Source of the DNA: Selaginella tamariscina
Lineage: Eukaryota; Streptophyta; Lycopodiopsida; Selaginellales; Selaginellaceae
DNA length: 64,000 nt
NCBI GenBank assembly: GCA_003024785.1
Contig: PUQB01000189.1
Span: forward strand, 62,001 to 126,000
Direction of reading: 5' to 3'
Part shown: positions 1-11,688 of the stretch, piece by piece
Layout of the letters: every line of letters begins with the position of its first letter
Numbering within the stretch: the stretch's first letter is position 1
The notes under the pieces: generated by a model
Seen by the model: the letters and a program-made list of their open reading frames with translations, nothing else
The model's database searches: none
What the model was told of the DNA's origin: nothing
Made by a program: the position numbers and the translations under genes

Positions 1-2116
1 ATAGGTGAAACTTGAATAACAGTAACCACGTTATCATGGTGCCTTCTGCAATTATCTTGCAAGCAACCTCACATACATATATGAAAATCTTTTAATTTAT
101 AAATTGTTAGTTCTTGATATATATCTATAGGTGTGTAAGTGGGCAAGAAAGTGAAAAGAATATTATACTCTCTCTTAAGCTTATGTATTTAATATATGAT
201 TATTTTAAAAAATCTATTATAAGTGGAATGTACTTATGAAAAATATTGTGACAAAAACTCTTGCATGAGGTTTAATGATCACTGATGTATAAAAAATCTC
301 ATGAGGATATTCCTTAGCATATCCAATAACTCTTGGGCGGATGCTAGAAAAACAATTACAAAATATAATAATTAATAGTCAATATTTGGAAATAATTAGA
401 TAAATATTTTTATTATTAGTTAATAGATAAAGATGTACCTCAACACAATCCTATGCATAGTTTCTCCCCCATGATATACCTTGAAAGTTGTGAATAATGT
501 ACAACTTGATTCACAAAACCTGTAGTTTTTAATACATATAAATAGAGCTATACATTCTTGTAATGCAAGTGCACACACACACACATATATATGTATGAAT
601 ACCTGTGAGAGCGTGAGGTAAATACCCTGAAGAAATTCTTTAGCTTTGAAATATACTATCCCCTGTATATGTTCTTCCTCCTTAACACAGTAAAATCACA
701 TTTCAACATTTCTTGACATGACATTTTACAATATTAAAAGTATTAGTACATTTAAATAGTTTAAGTTCTTCCTATAATTTTGTTTTTTATGCAAATATAT
801 TATTTATATTATACCACTTGTATAAACTATTTTACTAATATTTATTGTTTTGTATAACTTAATTTTGGTAAGGGAGGGGATTTAAAAACCAGTAATGTAA
901 TATCCTATGAAATAGCTTTTATTTAGCCTTTATCATAAACTAATATTAATATCCTATGTTCAGATCTTAAGATATGAGACCTAACCTCCCTAGCGGATGC
1001 CCAATGTGTATTTGTATTTAGAAACATGGTAATATCTATAATATTTTAAAAACAATAGCTCTCTTAATGTTTTGTGTTTGCTATTTAAGACTAACGTGTG
1101 TTTGTCCATATTACTCCTGACAAGATATAATGTGTATATGCAAATGGGGGTTCTATTTGATAGTTATGTGTGTGTGTTTTAAATATGCTCTATATTATTA
1201 TTAATTAAGGAAATGATAATCATATCGAAATAAACAATACTCAAATATATATTATTCAAACTACATGTGAAAGCACACAACCAACTTGTTTTTATACCTA
1301 CTAAAAATATCAGTACAATTAAATAAAATGAAATATGCACTAGGCATAAACAGTTTGATATAGTTAATTCATTTTTCAAAAACCATTTCAAAACTATTTC
1401 ATTAATATTTATTTTATAAATGCTACTGAAGATATCAGTATAATTAAAGAGATGAAATATGCGTAAGTTTAACAGTTTGATATCAAGCTCTCAATGTATT
1501 TTGTTATTTATAAAAATCCTTTTTTGTATATAAACTATTTATATATTAATATTTATTTTATATTACCTGCCAAAATTTAGAGCCACTCCATGTAGAAAAC
1601 GCTGGAATATATCTGTTTGGAATACATCTATTAGAAATAAGTAACGATTGTAAGTTCTACTTAGATATGTAAATGTATGCAAAAATAATTTAACAATATG
1701 GCATATATATATATATATAAAATGCATATTTCAATACGTTAAAAAAGTTATAATTAATTACAGTACATTGTGTAGTTTGTGAACATAAAATTTACATGCC
1801 CGGCTTTATGTGTAATGTGTGTTTATATATATATATTAATATGAATTAAAATTTTCCTATGATGAAACAACATTACCAATTTCTATTTTAAAGCTCAAGT
1901 CATTTTCCTTAAGATATAGTTCACATCATTTTCCTTTTCTTTTCACTAGAAATAATTGGTAATGCGAAACATATAGGCTAATATAATATAATCTACTATA
2001 TATGTTAAAATGAATCCTAGTTTAACCGTAATCTAATGAGTTTATCCAAAAACAGTTTTATTACTCTTTTAACTCATGACCTTTTAGAGTTGTATTCAAA
2101 ACACTACACCACTCGC
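1..2116. other. AT-rich spacer, no gene seen
   Basis: No convincing coding exon on either strand. The sequence is AT-rich with short (AC)n and (TA)n tracts. Two stretches near 1320-1400 and 1420-1500 resemble each other (both contain an ATGAAATATGC word followed by a CAGTTTGATAT word), so a small local duplication is likely. Confidence 0.6.
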
Positions 2117-3721
2117 TCAGGCAGACTCTTCATCATCTGCACAAAATATATATTAGTATATTCTAATCAATTATTATTTTTATATGTGAAAATCTGTGCT
2201 CACCTCTAGCCAAGTCAGCCCTTGCTAGCTGGAGAAGACGCCTTACACCCAGACGTTGAATAGCCTCTCGTATATCGTCCAACCCCTCAAGCTAATATAT
2301 ATATATATATAATAGTACATTAATTGTTCATATAAGAGAGTTAATGTTTATTCCTCTCTCTCTCTCTCCATGTGTGTGTGTGTGTGTGTCTCTTTCCATG
2401 TGTGTGTGTGTGTATCTCTCTCCATGTGTGTGTGTGTGTGTCTCTCTCTCTCTCTCCATGTGTGTGTGTGTGTGTGTGTGTGTCTCTCTCTCTCTCCATG
2501 TGTGTGTGTGTGTGTGTATCTCTCTCTCTCTCTCCATGTGTGTGTGTGTGTTTCTCTCTCTCTCTATATATATATATAGATATATATATACATATGAATA
2601 TAAAGGAGACTCACGTCCTGCTGGCGTCCCTGCTCTCTGGGGCGTCCCTGCTCTCTAGGGCGTCCGTCTCTAGGGCGGCGTCTCCGTGTCCTCTGCTGTA
2701 AAATTAAAAATAAAAAAAATTTAGCATATCATTAATATAATAGTTAGTAAGAAAAGTGTATATATATACACACATTATTGTTTTTTTTTTACCTGTGCTG
2801 TCCTCTCTTCCTGCCCACCCTTTTAAAAGAGAAAAAAAATTAATCAATCAATAAATAAAATAAAATAGCTAAACAATTAATTATATAAATGAATAAAATA
2901 GCTGATGGCTGGTGAGGCGACTATAAAATATTGAAAAGACAAAAATTAAAATAGCATTTATAAAGAATTAATTAAGTAATAAAAATAAAAAGAAAATAGA
3001 AACAAATGAATTAAATAATAATGACAAATGAATAAAATTTGTAACAAATTAACTATATAAATAATAAAAATAGTAAGTAAAAGGAAAAAAAAAAGAGTAA
3101 GTAGAAACAAATAAACTATAAATAAAAGATTAATTATAACAAATAAATAAAATATAAAAAAAAATAAAAGAACATAAGAATTAATTAAATAAATAATACT
3201 CCCCACCTTGCACCTGCGGGTATTATAAGATTAATAACCAAAAATATTAAGTTATGCATATGCATAATATTGCAACAATGTGGGATGAGATACACACGCG
3301 TACCTATGTTGCAATCGGTTTGTTACATACACACACTTATATTAATTAGTATGTCTAATAAGTATATGTATACACACACACACACACGTACCATTCTATT
3401 ACATCAAATACAGAACTGTGTATGTTACCAGTGGCATACATACATACTGTAGTTCTTTTCTACACATTTACCTGGGGCGTCGCCAGTGTACGAAACGGAT
3501 GACCCGCCGTGAAACGCTTCTTGCAGTCCTTGCAAAGAAATCGGGGCTAGCCCGTGATTCTTGTTATCCAAATAATCAAATCTGGTCACAAAAGAATCAC
3601 AGCGGGGACACTGCATCCGTGCGGCTTTAAGACCTTCCTTATAAACATCCACATCCCCATTTGAAATCTCCCACAGTTGCCTCACAATGGCTCGTGCATT
3701 GATTACTGCCTCATTCTCCAT
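2117..3721 (-). CDS. Orphan 159-residue basic protein, six exons
   Basis: I do not recognise the family. Proposed exons, in order of reading: 3721-3472, 3213-3200, 2819-2793, 2695-2615, 2291-2204 and 2136-2117. All junctions are GT-AG, phases agree, and the total of 480 nt ends at a TGA. Exon 1 gives an N-terminus starting [20 protein letters not shown] with one CPRC pair (half of a possible zinc site). Exon 4 is an Arg/Gln/Gly-rich low-complexity linker with a short duplication. The last exons give a helical-looking stretch, [20 protein letters not shown], and an acidic end, DDEESA. A telo-box-like AAACCCTAA lies at 3738-3746 just upstream, typical of housekeeping and translation-related plant promoters. 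The 14-nt exon is the weakest part. A microsatellite (2359-2570) sits in an intron. Exon 1 is more certain than the rest. Confidence 0.45.
2359..2590. repeat. Compound (TG)n/(TC)n/(TA)n microsatellite
   Basis: About six alternating blocks of (TC)n and (TG)n, each joined by a CCATG word, ending in (TA)n. The regular period suggests that the whole (TC)n-CCA-(TG)n block was itself amplified. It lies in an intron of the orphan gene, and long frames across it are artefacts of the repeat. Confidence 0.9.
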
Positions 3722-6700
3722 AGCTGACCTAAATCGAAAACCCTAATTCAGAAACCCTACAAACAGGGGATTCCACGTAACTTATATATTTAAGAAAACA
3801 GGGGATTTCGGATAAATGAGAAGCCCTAAAAGTGTCATTACATTACAATTAAGGCGAATATTCCATTCTATTCGGAATATCCCAGCACGAACACACAACA
3901 CGTGTGTGTGTGTGTGTGCGCATTTCAATTGACGCAAGACCCAGTCAAACTTAGAACTTCATGAGTTTTGCATCGCATTGCATTCATCTCGTGCTGTAAA
4001 ATAGAATATACATAGTGCGTTTGATACTTTGAAAATGAAATGTGTCCTGTTATAACATTAACTGTGGATAGTCATATTATGATATCAATTAAAGGTTGCG
4101 TATCTCAATATTGACATGTAATATAATTAATTGTGCTATGTTAACGTTTTCCTTCTAACTATTTCTTATACACACACACATCTCTGTATATGTGTGTATG
4201 TTACACGCCGCTGTCATGCACAAGCGTACAAATGCTGATGGATTCCATGAACTGTGGCTTAGTTACATATTTCTTATCTAGTCCGGTAGATGAAATGTAG
4301 TTTTCCCTTGTTCTAACACAAACCTGCACGATATTTTTGATTTTTATTTTCTTATTTAAATATAATTTTATTAGTTTCTTGAGCATGACGAAGACGTGCA
4401 TGTAATACAACAACAAGCAAGCCTGATCAAAAGTTGACACATATACACAGACATGGACGTCTTGGAAATCCACCTTACACCTTTTGAATATGCTCATAGA
4501 TAGATAGTTGCTGTTGTTGTTGTCTTTCTCAATCAATAATTTATATTGTTTTTAATTAAAGTAATCAAAAGTCGGTTCTGCAATCCTAGCTTTATGTCAA
4601 AACTTTCATTGCTGAAAAAAAAAAAAAAAGAATTAAATCACTTTCACATCAATCAACATTGCAAAACAGCACAGCAAGAACATATTAAGAGTGCAGGCTG
4701 TGCATCTGATCATCTTCTCCTTACTAAAAGTTCCACATTACTGTATGTTGCATATGAGCACCTGATAAGTGCTCCCTCTTATCTAAATTAAGTATTTTAA
4801 ATTACATATAAATTTATGACAAAACATTTAAATTCAAGTAATGCACTCATTAATTTATTTATATATTAATTTAATATATAAGATGTATAACAGATCTGAT
4901 AAGAGCGTGCACTTATATAATGTAAGTTTGCCAACCTTTTTTAAGCTAAAACAAAACACGAGATTCCTTGACAAAGCGACTTTACCAAACAAATATTTCG
5001 TGATAAAATCGGCTGACCAAACACCTCATCTACATACAAACTAGCTACTCAATGTTTGGTGGCTTTAAAACTATGTATAAATACAAATAAATCTTTAAAT
5101 ATCATATTACCCGGCAAAGCATAATTAATTAAACTCTAATAAATTAAAAAAATTTAAGAAAAATCCATATGTCTCGGTCAGTCAAACTCATGTCCTCCGC
5201 TGTTCCCGCAGAGCGAGTTGATCCTTGGTTATATGTGCATGTGCAACACTGCAGGGAGAAATGAAGTGCCCAAGCAAACCCCGTACATACGTATAATACA
5301 CGTATATGTATTTCGTATATTGTATACTGTAAAGCTCTTCATATGTAGACAAAAAGAAGTGGGCATACACATACAGATGAACCCGTGATCCCTTCGATCC
5401 GTTTCCTTGACTGCCAACACTTGCTTTCACTGTCTTTAAACGAATTTATACTGCACGACTTCAGATGATAATAGTACTCGTAATGTGAACCCTTACTGAA
5501 AGGGACAAGTGTGTTGGGTGTGTATAGGGTGGGAAGGTACTGCACAACTTTAGATATTAGTACTCTGATGTGTGCGCGTGCGAGTGTGTATATACACAAA
5601 AGCGTATATGATATTGATGTATGTTGAATGTATGCATATTATTATACTACGGAAAACGTACATTTCATGTGGTTTGAGTTTACAGTGGCGAAATCTTGTA
5701 CGAGAGGACATTGTACATGACAATGACATGTGGGAAATAGACAATCCACCAATGTACGAGGAGATGATGTGTATGTAGTAAACGTTTTAATGGTTCTAGA
5801 ACGTTTGCTGTAGGAACCACATATATCTTATTATATTTATATATATGCAAGAGAGTGTACATATGTGTATAAACAACATTATTGGATTCCAATATGCACC
5901 AAAATGGAGCAGGAATTTGCATGTTGCTCGGTCCAGCTTACTTTTTAATGTATATGTTCCCCTTCCTGTCTGTCTTCCACATTCTGCTGTTGCAGGAAAA
6001 GCAAGTGCTTTTATACATTATATTACTATATATAATTAAGTCATGTTAACTCTATCTTTCTTGTTCAGTCTGCCTGTGAGAGAGTAAACACAACAGAACT
6101 ACAGGGATAGTATATCTACACAATACATATTATACGTATTGCATACATATATATATTGTACTGTATACCGTGGAACGGACGGTATAAATCGTATCAGAAA
6201 CAAAATGTACAGATACATACTCCGGTATCCAGTGTTGACGTAGTACGGGGTCGTACATTGCAAGGCACAAGTTGCATAAACTTCTGTAAACAGGTTTTAA
6301 TTTTTTTGAGTCAAACTTGCTACGTAATATGATTTGATTTTTTGTCTGTTGCAGATGAACATTGCCACCCTTGACTGCTTATTGCAAATTTAGTATATAA
6401 AGTCAATTGACATACTAAAGATTCTCTAAATATAAGAAGAAATATACTTTCTAATAAATTTGGTGAGCAACTTTAAAGGATTCTAAAATATTATATGCTA
6501 TAATTAAACATACGGTAACGAAATAATATTAGCGGAATATACCACATGATGAATACAGTACGGAACTTAAGCGCACTAGACTTTGAGAGTTCACCAACTT
6601 TAAAAAAATGCATGCAAATGACACGCCCTGTGATCCACATTTCAATGCGGTCAAATTATTTGAACTATACGTGGGGAGATTAGTTGGCATTGCGTGTTCC

Positions 6701-7659
6701 ACTGCACTTGTTATCTCTGTGTTTTGTATATATCTAGGAATATTCTTGGAATGGGAATCGGAATATACATTATCGAGTTTATTGTAAGTCATGCCAAGTC
6801 TGTGACAGGTGCAAAGTTCTACAAGCGCTGTGAGCATTTCGTCCGGAGAGGTCACATCAAGAGCACGGTCATGAACACACGAATCAATCAATTCTATGAT
6901 TAAAATATTTATATATCGAAAATAATGATTTCTATATGCCTATGTGCTTGGCAACATCAGTGGTTTGAATTGAATTTTATTACCCAATCCTAAAGCTTGC
7001 ATATGTATAGACGTTTACACACTATCACGTACTCACTGTACCAATCTTTTGTATTATCACTGAATAAGCATGATGCTCTTAATTAATGACAATGTCAAGG
7101 AGTATCGAGAGCCGTTGGATGATCTCCGACGGATGCGGAAACAAGTGGGCGTATCAGATAAGGTATCAATCTCCGACAATGGGAAGTGATAAAAGGGTGA
7201 TAAGGGATAAGGGATAAGTACCTTTTGATAAGGCATTGGGTACTGTAGGGCCTTTATTAGCAAATGTCGGCCATTCGCTTCAAAGCTAAGTCGTGTTGTT
7301 GTGTTGTGGCGGTGTTTGTGTATTTCTGCGAAAAAAAAGGAATTCCACATAGAAAGGATAAACGGGAAGAGGGCAAGATAGGACTTCGCATCATGGTCAT
7401 TTGCGGTTGCAGGAACCCTAGGCGGATCGATCTCTACTGCGGCGCGCAAGAACAATAGCAGCTTTGCGGCGGCGACAGCGTAATCCTAGGTTCCAGGAGC
7501 GGCGCCTTCAAAATCCACAAGAAATCTCAGCGGCGCAAGCGAAATCCTAGGTTTTAGGAGCGGCACCATCGAAAATCCCAGGTTTGCTGTGTAGGAAACC
7601 GCAAGAAACGGCAAGAATCGGGCAAATCGGCAACAGATTCGAGATTTCGCCTGTGAAAG
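3722..7659. other. Spacer between the orphan gene and TOPLESS, including the TOPLESS 5' leader
   Basis: No gene can be supported. Two weak coding-like scraps exist: an open stretch on the + strand ending near 5778 and one on the - strand around 6780-6891. Neither has a recognisable domain or partner exons. From about 7380 the composition becomes GC-richer, consistent with the TOPLESS 5' leader. It contains a direct repeat (7476-7515 and 7537-7577) sharing the word AATCCTAGGTT and an AGGAGCGGC word. Confidence 0.5.
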
Positions 7660-10600
7660 ATGTCATCTTTGAGCAGAGAGCTCGTTTTCCTCATCTTGCA
7701 GTTCCTGGATGAGGAGAAATTCAAAGAGACAGTGCACAAGTAAGTGTTTCGCTTGTGTTTCTTGTTTCTTGACATTTGCCGGCATTCTCATCTTGCTTGA
7801 GCAGGTTGGAGCAAGAATCTGGTTTCTTTTTCAACATGAAGTACTTTGAGGACCAGGTACAGAACGGCGAGTGGGATGAGGTCGAGCGTTACCTTTCCGG
7901 CTTTACCAAAGTGGACGATAATCGCTATTCGATGAAGATTTTCTTCGAAATCCGCAAGCAGAAGTACCTGGAAGCCTTAGACAAGTAAGAGTCTTTGCTG
8001 GGTTTTTTGTAATTTATACATGGGCTTCTTTGGCAGGCAAGAGCGAGCACGGGCCGTAGAAATACTAGTCAAGGATCTCAAGGTTTTCTCGTCGTTCAAC
8101 GAGGACTTGTATAAGGAGATTACGCAGCTTCTAACTCTTGAAAACTTCAGGTACCGTCGTGTTTACTTTAACCCTTCTCTTAAAATAGCTTATTATATAA
8201 TATAAGGACCCTTTTTGTTGGGCACAGGGAAAATGAGCAGCTGTCGAAATACGGAGACACGAAATCCGCCAGGAACATAATGCTACTGGAGCTTAAGAAG
8301 CTCATCGAAGCTAATCCTCTATTCCGCGACAAGCTCTTGTTTCCTGCTCTAAAAGCATCTAGGCTTCGTACACTTATCAATCAAAGGTACGGTGTATGGA
8401 TAATACTATATATGTACGATTCACATACATATGTATATAAGTTAACGTGTTTATATTTTCCAGTTTGAACTGGCAACATCAGCTGTGCAAGAATCCGAGG
8501 CCCAATCCGGACATTAAGACACTGTTTACGGATCATACATGTGGGGCACCAAATGGAGCTCGTGCACCACCACCAACAAACCCTCCCTTGGTTGGTGGCA
8601 TACCTAAGGCTCCTGGATTTCCTCCCTTGGGAGCCCATGGGGTACGTGGCCATTAGCTATTACGTTCCAGATTTATTTATTTTTACTCTTCTGGTATTTC
8701 AGCCATTTCAACCAGCTGCAGGACCACCTCCAAGCTGGATCAATCCTAATCCTTCAGCGCATCCCAGCGTTGTCACTGGACCTCCTGCTATTGCCAACAA
8801 CTCGAATCCAGGTATTCATTAGTCGAGAGAGATTATATTTTAACGTCTATTTAGATACTTATTACTATCCATATGTGTGTGTGATACTTATATGTATGTA
8901 CGTATGTATGAGGCCACACAACTAATATCTCATGATCTTATATCACTGGTGTTTTGTAATTTCTTTAGGTGCATTATTGAAGCGGCCCAGGACACCTCCG
9001 GCTTCAACCGTGGATTATCAGACTGGAGATTCGGAACATCTATTGAAGAGAGCCAGGACTGCTGGCCAGGTTATTGAGGAGGTTGGATTTATTTCGATGC
9101 TACTATAAACAACTACATACATTTTTATTTTTTTTTTTTCTGACTTTACCGGAACAGGTGAACTTTCCACAAACTATTCAGCAGCCAAGTTACACAATTG
9201 ATGATATTCCGAAGACAGTCGCAAGGACTATCCAGCAAGGTTCTTCTGTTGCATCAATGGATTTCCACCCTGTTCAGCAAATCGTATTATTAGGTAACAT
9301 ACTGAACAAAAAGTATCTTAATCCATTCAAGTTTACGAATTCAAGTTGTTAAATGAATGGCAGTGGGTACAAGTGTGGGTGAGATCTCCATCTGGGACGT
9401 AGCGGCACGAGAAAAGCTTTCTCATAGGGCTTTCAAAGTTTGGGATATAACTGTGTGTTCCATGGCTCTACAGGTATAAGTTAATTATTATTAATCTAGT
9501 TTAGAATAATAGGTTAATTATTATTAGTGTAGTTTAGATTTCTGAGAGCGATAATTTACTATATGTATGATTGTATTATTTTAAGATTGTTATATGCGGC
9601 CAATTGACGCATATCAGTATCTACATTTTCTAAATATCTACATCGTGACAGGCTTCTCTCGTTAAGGAGCCCTCTATCTCAGTTACCAGAGTTGTTTGGA
9701 GTCCGGATGGAACATACATAGGTGAGTGTTTTCCATCAAAATTTATGTTTATGTATAGAAATGTGTATACAGAATGTACGTGTGTGAATTTGTATATGCA
9801 TATACCTATTCATTTTTTACGTGCAGGAGTGGCTTTCAATAAGCACATTGTTCAAGTTTATCAATATTTTGGAGGCATGGAGATACGCCAACAATGTGAG
9901 GTAAGCCGAACCCATTATGTTTTTTAGTTCAGTTATGGCTAATATAGTATTGAATTTCAATAGATTGATGCTCATGTGGGAAGCGTGAATGACCTTGCGT
10001 TTGCTCAGCCAAACAAACTATGCATAATATCTTGTGGAGACGACAAAACGATAAAGGTATCTGTTTATCCTTTAAACGGAATATGGGAAACTCTGCGTGT
10101 CTTGTGTGTCTGTACTAAAATAAAATAAAAAATAATAATAATAATTACATGAAACAGGTAACATGAGTGTGTGTGTGCGCGCGCGCGATGTTTACATTTA
10201 AGTGAATCAGGTGTTTGAGGCGGCAACCGGACGCAACAAGTACACATTCGAAGGTCACGAAGCTCCAGTTTATTCAGTTTGTCCTCACCACAAGGAGACC
10301 ATACAGGTAATGCTCCACTGGAATAAACTTCAATTTAGTGAGGTTATATATATTTATAGTAGGTACGCGTCTAGTGAATGTACATAATGTTTGGATATCA
10401 CACATAGATTAACATATACTATATTAACTATCATATCGTTTTCTGCAGTTTATATTTTCGACAGCGACGGATGGAAAAATCAAAGCGTGGCTGTATGACA
10501 GCGCTGGTTCAAGAGTTGATTACAACGCTCCTGGGAACTGGTGTACAACAATGGCGTACAGTGCCGACGGTACAAGGTCAGTCTCGTAGTTAGAAACGAA

Positions 10601-10861
10601 TCCTGCTATGTAGTGCCCTGGTATATGATTACATGTTCAGTTTATGTATGTAGTTTACTTGTTTAGTATGATATCAAGAACTTTATAGATTGCATCTGCA
10701 ATATGTTGTAATCATCATCTATGTTACAAGTCCACTTATATTCATGTGCATTGTTCAAATCGTAGATTCTTTATTACATTATGGACCACTTATTTATATA
10801 CTATCATACATATGATGCTAATCTTTTGAAGGGTTAATCGAAATTAGATCTGGTACTCTCC

Positions 10862-10899
<38 letters not shown>

Positions 10900-11264
10900 G
10901 AGTATACACACCTACATACAGTTATATTTATACGTTTTTAATGATACTGAATGCATGTATGCAGGTTGTTCTCGTGCGGAACCAGTAAAGATGGTGATTC
11001 CTATCTCGTCGAGTGGAACGAAAGTGAAGGGGCTATCAAACGGACATATAACGGTTTCCGTAAGAGGATGCAAGGCGTTGTTCAGTTTGATACCACAAGG
11101 AACTGCTTCCTTGCCGTCGGAGACGAGTTTCAAATTAAGTTTTGGGATATGGACAACGTCAACCTCTTGACCTCTACCGATGCGGAGGGAGGTCTAACGG
11201 TAATAATGTAACTATACATGTGTGCGTGTAATTATGGATATATATGCATACACACACACACACA

Positions 11265-11300
<36 letters not shown>

Positions 11301-11653
11301 TAGTATGATTTAGATAGTAAGTGCTAACCTGGCTTAATTTTGGCAGGCTTTCCCGCGTTTACGTTTCAATAAGGATGGCTCTTTACTAGCCGTGACAACA
11401 AACGACAATGGTTTCAAGATATTGGCAAACAACGAGGGCTTGCGACTTCTACGCGCGTTTGAGAAAGTGGCTCCGATTGACAAGGTAAATAGACGATACG
11501 TAGGTATTTAATATACGTGAATACATATAAATACTTACGGAAACCGGTCTTTCAAAATCGTAAAACTCTTGTATTTTACACAGCCCGTTGTCCATCCACC
11601 AGCTGCTCCCGTTGTTTCCCAAGCGGTAACGTTGGCTGGAGGGGTAATTTTAA

Positions 11654-11688
<35 letters not shown>

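Noticed and set aside
2328-2701. Several overlapping Cys/Val- and Thr/His-rich open frames
   Set aside because: They are translations of the (TG)n/(TC)n microsatellite, not genes.
5572-5778. Possible terminal exon (WRNLVREDIVHDNDMWEIDN) after a TTACAG acceptor
   Set aside because: No upstream exons or family match; kept only as a note.
6529-6891. A 120-codon open frame on the - strand
   Set aside because: The first third looks coding-like, but there is no known domain, splice context or partner exon.
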